Source: Pseudomonas sp. PH1b (lineage in GTDB: Bacteria; Pseudomonadota; Gammaproteobacteria; Pseudomonadales; Pseudomonadaceae). Taken from it: a stretch of DNA of 64,000 bases. Position numbers and translations under genes: made by a program. How positions within the stretch are numbered: position 1 is the first letter of the stretch; each line of letters starts with the position of its first letter. The stretch spans positions 210,112 through 274,111 of the forward strand of contig NZ_AYMU01000015.1 of the NCBI RefSeq assembly GCF_000633395.1, read 5' to 3'. Below, piece after piece: positions 42,813-51,156 of this stretch. The notes under the pieces were generated by a model, which was not told the origin of the DNA, made no database searches, and saw nothing but the letters and a program-made list of their open reading frames with translations.

Positions 42813-43721
42813 ATGCTGCGATTCGATGACCTGCAGTTGTTCGTGCGTGCCGCAGACCTGGGCAGCCTGTCGGCAGCGGCCCGGGTCATGGACCTTTCAC
42901 CGGCGGTGGCCAGCGCTGCCCTCAAGCGCATCGAGGAACACCTGGGGGCGCGCCTGCTGGCCCGCTCCACCCGCAGCCTGCGCCTGACCGCCGAGGGCGA
43001 GGGCTTTCTCGACTACGCCCGGGCGGCCTTGAGCAGCCTGGATGAAGGGCGGCGGCTGCTGGCCAGTGGTCAGGATCAGGTCAGCGGTGTGTTGCAGCTA
43101 TCTGCCCCTTCGGATTTTGGCCGCAACCTGCTGTTGCCCTGGCTCGACGAGTTCCAGCGCGAACATCCCCAACTCAGCGTGCGCCTGTTGTTGGGGGACC
43201 GGATTGCCGACCTGTTCCGCCAGCCGGTGGACATTGCCCTGCGCTACGGCGAACCGGAGGACTCCAGCCTGGTGGCCCTGCCAGTGGCCCCGGACAACCG
43301 CCGGGTGCTGTGTGCCGCCCCCAGCTACCTGGCCCGCTACGGCGAGCCGCGCCAGCTGGAGCAACTGGCCCAGCACAACTGCCTGCTGTACATGCTCGAC
43401 AGCCGGGCTCACGACCTCTGGAGCTTTCATGACGGCAAGCGTGAGGTGAGCCTCGCCGTCAGTGGCGACCGCCTGAGCGACGATGCCGATGTGGTGCGGC
43501 GCTGGGCTGTGGCCGGCGCAGGGATCGCCTACAAGTCCTGGCTGGATGTGGCTGCCGATGTGCTGGCCGGCCGCTTGCAGATCCTGCTGCCGGAGTTGCG
43601 CTGCGAAGGTGCGTCATTGAACTTGCTGTGCACCCACCGCGCGCACCTGAGCAAGCCGGTGAAGCTGCTGCGCGACTTGCTCCAGGCCCGCTGCGCCCAG
43701 ATCAGCGCCCGCCGCCCGTAG
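42813..43721 (+). CDS. LysR-type transcriptional regulator
   Basis: A 302-residue LysR-family regulator: N-terminal helix-turn-helix (MLRFDDLQLFVRAADLGSLSAAARVMDLSPAVASAALKRIEEHLGARLL) and a substrate-binding domain from residue 90 (CrgA/AaeR-like). AGGAAA is 7 bases before the ATG. It is divergent from the monooxygenase-reductase pair it probably controls. The TAG stop (43719-43721) lies inside a REP sequence. Confidence 0.93.
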   Translation: MLRFDDLQLFVRAADLGSLSAAARVMDLSPAVASAALKRIEEHLGARLLARSTRSLRLTAEGEGFLDYARAALSSLDEGRRLLASGQDQVSGVLQLSAPSDFGRNLLLPWLDEFQREHPQLSVRLLLGDRIADLFRQPVDIALRYGEPEDSSLVALPVAPDNRRVLCAAPSYLARYGEPRQLEQLAQHNCLLYMLDSRAHDLWSFHDGKREVSLAVSGDRLSDDADVVRRWAVAGAGIAYKSWLDVAADVLAGRLQILLPELRCEGASLNLLCTHRAHLSKPVKLLRDLLQARCAQISARRP

Positions 43722-43740
43722 GAACCCGCTTGCCGGCGAG
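43718..43740 (+). repeat. Single REP sequence overlapping a stop codon
   Basis: A REP variant, GTAGGAACCCGCTTG + CCGGCGAG, that begins one base before the LysR stop codon, so the TAG is supplied by the REP itself. No inverted partner is visible. Confidence 0.8.
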
Positions 43741-43855
43741 CCCGGGCGCCACGCTCCCGCGTCGCTGGTGGACGCGAACAGGTCGCCCTCGGCAATCAGC
43801 CCCGGCCTCGATCCCGCACACTCCAACGGTCAAGCATTCAACCGGGGGAACGGGC

Positions 43856-45232
43856 ATGGGCATACAGGGATACAGCGCCGCAGAGCGCCTGGAACGGCTA
43901 CCCATCAGCGGCTATCACCGGGTGATTTTCATCATCATCGCCCTGGCGTTTTTCTTCGACTCCATGGACCTGGCGATGATGACCTTCCTCCTCGGCTCGA
44001 TCAAAACCGAGTTCGGCCTGAGCTCGGCCGAGGCCGGCCTGCTGGCCAGCTCGAGTTTCTTCGGCATGGTCCTGGGCGCCTCCCTGTCGGGCATGCTCGC
44101 CGACCGCTTCGGGCGCAAGCCGGTGTTCCAGTGGAGCATCGTGCTCTGGGGCCTGGCCAGCTACCTGTGCTCCACCGCCCAGAGCGTGGACAGCCTGACC
44201 CTGTTCCGGGTGCTGCTGGGAATCGGCATGGGCATGGAGTTTCCCATCGCCCAGTCGATGCTCTCGGAGATGATTCCGGCTCAGCGACGCGGGCGCTATA
44301 TCGCCTTGATGGACGGCTTCTGGCCCTTGGGCTTCGTCGCCGCCGGGGTGCTCTCGTACTTCCTTCTGCCGCTGATTGGCTGGCGCGACATCTTCCTGGT
44401 CCTGGCGATCCCGGCGGTGTTCGTGCTGGTGATCCGCTTCTTCATTCCCGAGTCGCCGCGCTGGCTGGAACAGGCCGGACGCCACGCCGATGCGGATCAG
44501 GTGTTGCGGGGCATCGAGGACAAGGTACGGGCTTCCCTGGGCACCGCCGAACTGCCCGAACCGGTCCGCCTGCCGCGTATCGAGAGTGCGCCGGGGCATT
44601 TCTTTTCGGCCCTCAGGCAGATCTGGTCGCCGCTGTATCGCCAGCGCACCTTGATGATCTGGAGTCTGTGGTTCTTTGCCCTGCTGGGGTTCTACGGGCT
44701 GACTTCCTGGCTCAGCGCCTTGCTGCAGCAATCCGGTTTTGCGGTGACCCAGTCGGTGTACTACACGGTGCTGATTTCCCTGGGCGGGATTCCCGGGTTT
44801 CTCATGGCCGCCTGGCTGGTGGAGCGCTGGGGGCGCAAACCGGTGTGCATCGTCACCTTGCTGGGCGGCGGCGTCATGGCGTTCTTCTACGGGCAGAGCG
44901 CGGTGTTTGGTGGCAACGTCAGCCTGCTGATCGGCACCGGGTTGCTGATGCAGTTCTTCCTGTTCGGCATGTGGGCGGTGCTTTACACCTATACGCCGGA
45001 GCTGTATCCGACCTCGGCCCGGGCCACGGGCTCGGGGTTCGCTTCGGCGGTGGGGCGCATCGGTTCGCTGCTGGGGCCGCTGGTGACCGGGCTGGTCTTT
45101 CCAATCACCGGGCAGGGCGGAGTCTTCGCCCTGGGGGCGGCGTGCTTTGTGATTGCCGCAGGGGTGGTCTGGCTGTTCGGGATGGAAACCCGGGGCAAGA
45201 CCCTGGAAGAGTTGAGCGAGGCGGGAAACTGA
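43856..45232 (+). CDS. MFS transporter (sugar-porter/AAHS-like)
   Basis: A 458-residue 12-helix major-facilitator protein. Motif A is GMLADRFGRKPV after helix 2; FFIPESPRWLE is the sugar-porter PESPRWL signature after helix 6, and WLVERWGRKPV repeats motif A in the second half. Helix 1 contains FFFDSMDLAMM, the Asp-bearing motif of aromatic-acid/H+ and niacin-type symporters. GGGGGA is 7 bases before ATG 43856. Substrate unknown. Confidence 0.88.
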   Translation: MGIQGYSAAERLERLPISGYHRVIFIIIALAFFFDSMDLAMMTFLLGSIKTEFGLSSAEAGLLASSSFFGMVLGASLSGMLADRFGRKPVFQWSIVLWGLASYLCSTAQSVDSLTLFRVLLGIGMGMEFPIAQSMLSEMIPAQRRGRYIALMDGFWPLGFVAAGVLSYFLLPLIGWRDIFLVLAIPAVFVLVIRFFIPESPRWLEQAGRHADADQVLRGIEDKVRASLGTAELPEPVRLPRIESAPGHFFSALRQIWSPLYRQRTLMIWSLWFFALLGFYGLTSWLSALLQQSGFAVTQSVYYTVLISLGGIPGFLMAAWLVERWGRKPVCIVTLLGGGVMAFFYGQSAVFGGNVSLLIGTGLLMQFFLFGMWAVLYTYTPELYPTSARATGSGFASAVGRIGSLLGPLVTGLVFPITGQGGVFALGAACFVIAAGVVWLFGMETRGKTLEELSEAGN

Positions 45233-45234
45233 GG

Positions 45235-45288
45235 TTCGTCGGCAAGCCGGCTCCTACACGAACCTGTAGGAGCCGGCTTGCCGGCGAA
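45235..45288. repeat. REPIN between convergent genes
   Basis: Inverted REP pair: TTCGTCGGCAAGCCGG + CTCCTAC (45235-45257) and GTAGGAGCCGGCTTG + CCGGCGAA (45266-45288), with an 8-base loop. It fills the gap between the MFS and adenine deaminase genes and could act as a bidirectional terminator. Confidence 0.92.
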
Positions 45289-45293
45289 GGCCG

Positions 45294-46247
45294 TTACGGC
45301 TTGACCAGCCGTGCATCCAGGCTGTTCTGCGCCAGGCGCCGGGCCTGGTCCTGGGTCATCCCCAGGTGGGTGTGCAGGGCATCGAAGTTCTCGGTGACGT
45401 AGCCGCCGAAGTAGGCCGGGTCATCGGAGTTGACCGTGACCTTCACCCCCCGCTCGAGCATCTCGAGGATGTTGTGCTGGGACATGTGGTCGAACACGCA
45501 GAGCTTGGTGTTGGACAGTGGGCACACGGTCAGCGGGATCTGCTCGTCGATGATCCGCTGCATCAGCCGCTCGTCCTCGAAGGCGCGCACGCCGTGGTCG
45601 ATGCGCTGGATCTTCAGCAGGTCGAGGGCTTCCCAGATGTACTCCGGCGGGCCTTCTTCGCCAGCGTGGGCCACGGTGAGGAAGCCTTCGCTGCGGGCCC
45701 GATCGAAGACGCGCTGGAACTTGCTCGGCGGGTGGCCCATTTCCGAGCTGTCCAGGCCCACGGCGACAAAGGCCTCGCGAAATGGCAGGGCCTGGTCGAG
45801 GGTCTTCTGCGCTTCGTCTTCGCTCAGGTGGCGCAGGAAGCTGAGGATCAGGCCGCTGGTGATGCCCAGTTGCTGTTCGCCGTCCTTGAGTGCGCTGGCG
45901 ATGCCGTTGAGCACCACTTCGAAGGGCACGCCGCGGTCGGTGTGGGTCTGGGGGTCGAAGAAAGGTTCGGTGTGGATCACGTTCTGGGCTTTGCAGCGCA
46001 GCAGGTAGGCCCAGGTCAGGTCGTAGAAATCCTGGGAAGTGCGCAGCACGTCGGCGCCCTGGTAATAGAGGTCGAGAAACTCCTGCAGGTTGTTGAAGGC
46101 GTAGGCCTTGCGCAGGGTTTCGACGTCGCTCCAGGGCAGGGCGATCTTGTTGCGCTCGGCCAGGGCGAACAGCAGTTCCGGTTCCAGGGAGCCTTCCAGG
46201 TGCAGGTGCAATTCGGCCTTGGGCAAGGCATTCAGCCAGTCATACAT
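45294..46247 (-). CDS. Adenine deaminase (ADAL type)
   Basis: A 317-residue amidohydrolase. Metal-binding HxH in ELHLHLEGSL (residues 12-20), HAGEEG with catalytic Glu, RIDHGVRA with His, and VNSDDPAYFGG with the last metal Asp. The substrate loop GLDSSEMGHPPSKF matches the bacterial adenine deaminases rather than adenosine deaminases; the PAO1 counterpart in the same gene order (PA0148) was shown to deaminate adenine, as I recall. Converts adenine to hypoxanthine. Transcribed after the oxygenase gene. Confidence 0.9.
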   Translation of the reverse strand: MYDWLNALPKAELHLHLEGSLEPELLFALAERNKIALPWSDVETLRKAYAFNNLQEFLDLYYQGADVLRTSQDFYDLTWAYLLRCKAQNVIHTEPFFDPQTHTDRGVPFEVVLNGIASALKDGEQQLGITSGLILSFLRHLSEDEAQKTLDQALPFREAFVAVGLDSSEMGHPPSKFQRVFDRARSEGFLTVAHAGEEGPPEYIWEALDLLKIQRIDHGVRAFEDERLMQRIIDEQIPLTVCPLSNTKLCVFDHMSQHNILEMLERGVKVTVNSDDPAYFGGYVTENFDALHTHLGMTQDQARRLAQNSLDARLVKP

Positions 46248-46427
46248 GGTGGTGTCTCATCAGGTGCAGGCGGGGGCTGCGAGAGTGGCGCGATGTCCCG
46301 GCGATACGCCTCTGCGGGCGGATTGGCCGTGTTTCGCGGATCTTGCCGGGATTTCACCGGGCCCGAAAAAGCCGCCATTCTACAGCCGGCGGCGCAAATG
46401 TTCGGTAAAACCTGATCGGGGGCGCGA

Positions 46428-47393
46428 TCAGGCCTGCTCCAGCTCTCGGCGATAGGCGTAGGTGTCGGCGAAGCGCGACAGCAGGAACTCGGCGCAGGTG
46501 GTCACCGGGTACTTGGCCGGGTGCGCGGCGTCCTGGCAGCCGGGCAGGCACTCGATACGGGTGTCCGGGTGCGGTTCGGCGAAGAACGGCATCGAGTAGC
46601 GATCGACCCCCAGCGGGCTGATGACCCGGTGCGGAGTCGAGAGATAACGGTCGTTGCTCCAGCGCGCCATCATGTCCCCCAGGTTGACCACGAAGCTGCC
46701 TTCGATGGGCGGTGCATCGATCCACTGGCCCTGGACGTTGCGCACCTGCAGGCCGCCGGCGGCGTCCTGGTAGAGCAGGGTGATGCAGCCATAGTCGGTG
46801 TGGGCCCCGGCGCCTTGCTGCTCTTCGGAGCTGGCCGTGTGGCGCGGCGGGTAGTGAATCATCCGCAGTACGCTGACCGGTTCCTGGAAGCGGCGGTCGA
46901 AGAAGTCGCGCTCGATGCCCAGGGCCAGGGTCATGGCTCGCAGCAGAGTCTGGGCCAGGGCCTGCATGTCCTGGTAATGCTGCTCCAGCAATGCCTCCCA
47001 GCCGGGCAGATCGGGATGACGGTTGGGCCCGCGCAAGGGCTTGCCCGCGAGGACCTCGGGATGCTCGGCCGGCAGGTGCAGGCCCATATCGAAGGTTTCC
47101 TTGAGATCGCTGGGCCGGTGCGGGTCGAGCTGCTCGGTGGCGATGGCGCCGTAGCCTCGATGATGACGAGTCTGGGTAATGTCGATCCTGAGTTTTTCGG
47201 CGCTGGGCAGGGCAAAGAACTGCCGGGCGCTGTCGAGCAAGTGCTCGATGCGTTGCGGGCTGATCGGGTGGCCCTTGATATAGAAGAACCCCCACTCGCG
47301 GCAGGCCTGGTCGATGGCCCTGGCGACACGTTCCCAGCCTGGTTGCTGATCCTGGTACAGAGGGCTGATGTCGATGATCGGCAGTTGGTTCAT
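46428..47393 (-). CDS. 2-oxoglutarate/Fe(II) oxygenase (isopenicillin N synthase family)
   Basis: A 321-residue non-haem iron oxygenase. N-terminal DIOX_N (LPIIDISPLYQDQQPGWERVARAIDQACREWGFFYIKGH), then the iron triad HTDYG and TPHRVI with the 2-oxoglutarate-binding RYSMPFF. Its substrate is unknown; the position between adenine deaminase and a purine-type binding protein hints at a purine or related ring. GGGAG lies before ATG 47393. Confidence 0.9.
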   Translation of the reverse strand: MNQLPIIDISPLYQDQQPGWERVARAIDQACREWGFFYIKGHPISPQRIEHLLDSARQFFALPSAEKLRIDITQTRHHRGYGAIATEQLDPHRPSDLKETFDMGLHLPAEHPEVLAGKPLRGPNRHPDLPGWEALLEQHYQDMQALAQTLLRAMTLALGIERDFFDRRFQEPVSVLRMIHYPPRHTASSEEQQGAGAHTDYGCITLLYQDAAGGLQVRNVQGQWIDAPPIEGSFVVNLGDMMARWSNDRYLSTPHRVISPLGVDRYSMPFFAEPHPDTRIECLPGCQDAAHPAKYPVTTCAEFLLSRFADTYAYRRELEQA

Positions 47394-47544
47394 GAAAATG
47401 CTCCCATCCTGTTGGCGGTCGGTCGCCGCTGTCGTACGCAAGGCACGGCCTGGTCGGCATTGCGTGCGAAGCAGGCGCTGTTCTTGAGCCTGGCGTTCGG
47501 ACCGGCTCGTCCGCACGCGCCCTAGCTTGTGCGTTGGCTACAGG

Positions 47545-48627
47545 TCACTTGGGGATATCGGCCTGCATGCCTTGCACGTAGTAATTCATCGCGGCCAGTT
47601 CGGCATTGCTGGCACTGACCCCGGCGGCGAGCCTCTCGACCCCGGCCTGATCCTTGATCGGGCCGGTGAACGGGTGGAACTCGCCGTTCTTGATGCTGGC
47701 GATGATCTGTTCGGCTTCGCTCTTCACCTGGGCCGGCAGCAGGTCGCTCAGGGGTAGCTCGACCGTACCTTCTTTCAAGCCGCCCCAGTAGTCCTGGGGT
47801 TTCCAAGTGTGGTCCATCACGCCTTGGGCTGCCTGGATGTAGTGCGGCCCCCAGTTGTTGACGATGGAGGTCAGCACTGCCTTGGGACCGAAGTGGGCCA
47901 TGTCCGAGGCATAGCCCACGGCGTACACGCCACGCCGCTCCGCGGCCTGGATCGGTGCCGGGCTGTCGGTGTGCTGGAAGATCACATCGGCGCCCTGGTC
48001 GATCAGGGCGTTGGCGGCGTCGGCTTCCTTGCCCGGGTCGAACCAGGAGTTGACCCACACCACCTTGATCTCGGTGCCCGGGTTGTATTTGTTCAGGGCC
48101 AGCTGGATGGCGTTGATGTCGCGGATCACTTCCGGGATCGGGAACGAGGCGACGTAGCCGATCTTCTTGCTCCTGGTCATCTTCGCCGCGAGGAAGCCGC
48201 CGACGTAGCGGCCTTCATAAGTGCGCGCCAGGTAGGTGCCGAGGTTCTTGTCCTGCTTGTAGCCGGTGGCGTGTTCGAAGGTCACCTTGGGGAACTGCTT
48301 GGCGACCTTGAGGGTGGGGTTCATGTAGCCGAAGGAGGTGGTGAAGATCAGGTCGTAATTGTCCTTGGCCATGTTGCGGATCACCCGCTCGGCATCGGCG
48401 CCCTCGGCGACGTTCTCCACATAGTTGGTGGTGATCTGCTCGCCGAATTTCTCCATCAGCGCCTTGCGCCCCTGTTCATGCTGATAGGTCCAGCCGTGGT
48501 CGCCGATGGGGCCGATGTAGACGAAGCCGACCTTCAGTGGATCGGCGGCGCTGGCGGCGAGGCTGGCACTCAGGCCGGTGGCGGCGAGCAGGGCGCAGAG
48601 CAGCTTGTGCAACGGGCGTGTATGCAT
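47545..48627 (-). CDS. BMP-family ABC transporter substrate-binding protein
   Basis: A 360-residue periplasmic binding protein with a signal peptide (LLAATGLSASLAASA|ADPL) and a PnrA/BMP domain opening KVGFVYIGPIGDHGWTYQHEQGRKAL. BMP-family proteins bind nucleosides or purines. The ATPase and two permeases that should work with it are at 54318-57927, same strand, about 6 kb downstream in gene order after unrelated genes. GGAG is 9 bases before ATG 48627. Confidence 0.93.
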   Translation of the reverse strand: MHTRPLHKLLCALLAATGLSASLAASAADPLKVGFVYIGPIGDHGWTYQHEQGRKALMEKFGEQITTNYVENVAEGADAERVIRNMAKDNYDLIFTTSFGYMNPTLKVAKQFPKVTFEHATGYKQDKNLGTYLARTYEGRYVGGFLAAKMTRSKKIGYVASFPIPEVIRDINAIQLALNKYNPGTEIKVVWVNSWFDPGKEADAANALIDQGADVIFQHTDSPAPIQAAERRGVYAVGYASDMAHFGPKAVLTSIVNNWGPHYIQAAQGVMDHTWKPQDYWGGLKEGTVELPLSDLLPAQVKSEAEQIIASIKNGEFHPFTGPIKDQAGVERLAAGVSASNAELAAMNYYVQGMQADIPK

Positions 48628-48953
48628 GAATTGAAGCTCCATCTTGTTGTGGGGGTTGGCTGGGGCGGCAAGCGCTGCAGGGCAATGCAAATAGCTGACC
48701 AACAGGACAACAACGCGGGGGGCTGCGCTGGCGAGGCGGTTTCTATGGGGGTTTGGCGCGCGCTTTTCGCTGGCAAGCCAGCTCCTACAGGCTCGGGTGT
48801 AGGAGCCGGCTTGCCGGCGCAGCGCTTTTCAGGAACCAACCCGGTGCGTGGCGCCTGAGACTGGTGCACTAAGATGTAACGAAACATTAGTGACTCGACG
48901 CAGTCTTCAACTCATCTCCTGTGCTCGTTTTTTATTTCCGCCAAAGGACTGCA
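48628..48953. other. Divergent spacer with REPIN
   Basis: About 325 gene-free bases between the BMP gene and the antiporter, both reading outward. Apart from the REPIN at 48766-48820 I see no gene and no clear promoter box. Confidence 0.5.
48766..48820. repeat. REPIN
   Basis: Inverted pair TTCGCTGGCAAGCCAG + CTCCTAC (48766-48788) and GTAGGAGCCGGCTTG + CCGGCGC (48799-48820), loop of 10 bases. Same family as the copies at 32526 and 45235. Confidence 0.9.
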
Positions 48954-50042
48954 ATGCTTACTTCTCTCAAGCAAGAACGGCTGTTGCTGCTTGCGCTGCT
49001 GGCCGCCGTGGCCGCCTATCCCCTGGAACACCTGCTGCTGGGCAGCGGCCAAGGCATTGCCCTGGCCGCCGGGCTGGTGCTGATCGGTTTTATCGTCATC
49101 GCCTCGATGCGTGTTGCCCACCACGCCGAACTGCTGGCGGAAACGGTCGGCGACCCCTACGGCACCATGATCCTGACCCTGGCCGCGGTGCTGGTGGAGG
49201 TGGTGATCCTGGCGATCATGATGAACAACGAAGCCTCGCCGACCCTGGTGCGCGACACCATCTATTCGGCGGTGATGCTGGACATCAACGGCATCCTCGG
49301 CCTGGCGGCGCTGATGGGCGGCATCAAGCATGGCGAGCAGCCCTACAACGATGACTCGGCGCGTACCTACAGCGTGATGATCCTGACCGCCATGGGGGTT
49401 TCCATGGTGGTACCGGAGTTCATTCCCGAATCTGACTGGAAGGTGTACTCGGCCTTCACCATCGGTGCGATGGTGGTGCTCTACACCTTGTTCCTGCGGA
49501 TGCAGGTCGGGCCCCACAGCTACTTCTTCAGCTACAGCTACCCGGAAAAGCGCCGTGGCAAAGAGGCCCAGCAGCAGCCCGAAGCCATCAATCTTGTGTG
49601 GAGCATCGGCATCCTGGTGTTCGGCGTGGTGGTGATCGGAGCCCTGGCCGAGGTGATGTCCAAGACCCTGGACCTGGGCCTGGAAGGCACGGGCGCGCCG
49701 CCGGTGATCACGGCGATCCTGGTGGCGGCAATTTCCGCCGCGCCGGAAATTCTGACCGCCTTGCGCGCCGCCCTGGCCAACCGCATGCAGTCGGTGGTCA
49801 ACGTGGCCCTGGGGGCGTCCTTGTCGACGGTGATCCTCACGGTGCCGGTGATGGAGGCCATGGCCCTGTACACCGGCCAGCCGTTTCAGATGGCCATGAC
49901 CCCGGTGCAGACGGTGATGGTGTTCATCACCCTGATCGTCAGTGCGATCAATCTCAATGACGGTGAGACCAATGCCATCGAGGGCATGACCCACTTCGTG
50001 CTGTTTGCGACCTTCATCATGCTGTCGCTGCTGGGCCTTTAA
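48954..50042 (+). CDS. Ca2+/H+ antiporter (CaCA superfamily, ChaA/y4hA-like)
   Basis: A 362-residue integral membrane exchanger with two homologous halves. The alpha repeats are GDPYGTMILTLAAVLVEVVILAIMM and SAAPEILTALRAALANRMQSVVNVALGASLSTVIL, each with the acidic residue that binds the cation. About 11 helices. AAGGA precedes ATG 48954. The last 4 bases overlap the converging lipoprotein gene. Confidence 0.92.
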   Translation: MLTSLKQERLLLLALLAAVAAYPLEHLLLGSGQGIALAAGLVLIGFIVIASMRVAHHAELLAETVGDPYGTMILTLAAVLVEVVILAIMMNNEASPTLVRDTIYSAVMLDINGILGLAALMGGIKHGEQPYNDDSARTYSVMILTAMGVSMVVPEFIPESDWKVYSAFTIGAMVVLYTLFLRMQVGPHSYFFSYSYPEKRRGKEAQQQPEAINLVWSIGILVFGVVVIGALAEVMSKTLDLGLEGTGAPPVITAILVAAISAAPEILTALRAALANRMQSVVNVALGASLSTVILTVPVMEAMALYTGQPFQMAMTPVQTVMVFITLIVSAINLNDGETNAIEGMTHFVLFATFIMLSLLGL

Positions 50043-51046
50043 AGCGCTTGCGCCGACTGGATGGCGCAGCGAAAGCTCACACCGGGGGCATTCCAGGCCG
50101 CTAGTGCCCCCCAACGCCAACGACGCACGGTACTGGCCGAAGGCGAAAAGGTCGGGTCGTTGGCAAACTCGTTGTTTGCTCCACGTTGCGCCCGATAAAT
50201 GCCGGTTTCAGGCCCCTGCGGGTTCTCGACGGGTGATTCGCGATAGTAGTGTTTATCGTACCAATCGTTGACCCATTCACTGGCATTGCCGGTGAGGTTG
50301 TAGAGCCCCAGCGGATTAGGCACAAACCGGTCCACGGCGAAGGTTTTGTTGTCGTCAGGCGCCGGAAAGTTGCGGCCGTAGTCCAGGTTGCCGTTGTCGG
50401 TGGCAAACATGACCGGCTGGCCACGGTTGCGTGCCGCATATTCCCACTGGGCCTCGGTCGGAAGATCCACGGGGTAGCCGCTGAGGTCCGCCAGCCAGCC
50501 GCAGTAATCCTTGGCTTCTTGCCAGTCTCGTGAAGCCGGGGCGGGCAGGTTTGCCTGGTAGAGATGCTGCATGTCGGCGCGCTCGCGCAGTTTCGCGTCG
50601 AACGGCGGCTTGCCTTGCGCGAGAAAGAACAGGTCGAAATCGCCCAAAGTGGTTTGCAGCGAGGACAGGTAATAGCTGCTCAATTTGACCGGGTGAACGA
50701 AGTCGTCATCGACGTCGAGGCTGATCCGCTCCATTTCTTCCGGGGCCACGCCACAGGGCCATTGGCACAAGGCCTGTGGGTCGAAGCGTCGGGGCCAGCC
50801 GAAGTCGCCCATCTGGAATTCGCCACCTTCGATCAGCACCATGTTGTCCAGCGAGCGAACGACCGTGTTCAGCACGGCATCGCGAACTTGCAGCGAAAGG
50901 TCCGGGTATTTGTGGTTGATGGTCGAAGCAATTTCCGCAACTTTTCCCGGTGACAGTACTTTGCTGGCGGGGCCCGCAACCTCCTGTTTCCCACAGCCCG
51001 AAATCAGCAGCGCGACGCAGAGCGCCAGTCCGTGCCTTGGTTTCAC
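50039..51046 (-). CDS. Formylglycine-generating-enzyme-like (SUMF1/PvdO) lipoprotein
   Basis: A 335-residue predicted lipoprotein (lipobox ISGC, Cys18) with an FGE-sulfatase domain from about residue 80: NMVLIEGGEFQMGDFGW, DYCGWLADLSGYPVDLPTEAQWEYAARN, and the C-terminal NEWV-like NASEWVNDWYDK and SFRCAIQS. The last Cys corresponds to one FGE copper-site cysteine; I do not see the second at its usual place, so this may be a PvdO-like variant. GTG 51046 has AGGGA at a spacing of 6. No sulfatase gene is adjacent. Confidence 0.85.
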   Translation of the reverse strand: MKPRHGLALCVALLISGCGKQEVAGPASKVLSPGKVAEIASTINHKYPDLSLQVRDAVLNTVVRSLDNMVLIEGGEFQMGDFGWPRRFDPQALCQWPCGVAPEEMERISLDVDDDFVHPVKLSSYYLSSLQTTLGDFDLFFLAQGKPPFDAKLRERADMQHLYQANLPAPASRDWQEAKDYCGWLADLSGYPVDLPTEAQWEYAARNRGQPVMFATDNGNLDYGRNFPAPDDNKTFAVDRFVPNPLGLYNLTGNASEWVNDWYDKHYYRESPVENPQGPETGIYRAQRGANNEFANDPTFSPSASTVRRWRWGALAAWNAPGVSFRCAIQSAQAL

Positions 51047-51156
51047 GTAATGTCCCTGTAACGGCTCGTTTGAGCGCGGGAAATTAACATGTTTCCTCAA
51101 GCTGATTGTGCTCAAAGACGGCGAGGGACCCGCTCCCTCGCCATCGGCGGCAAAGA

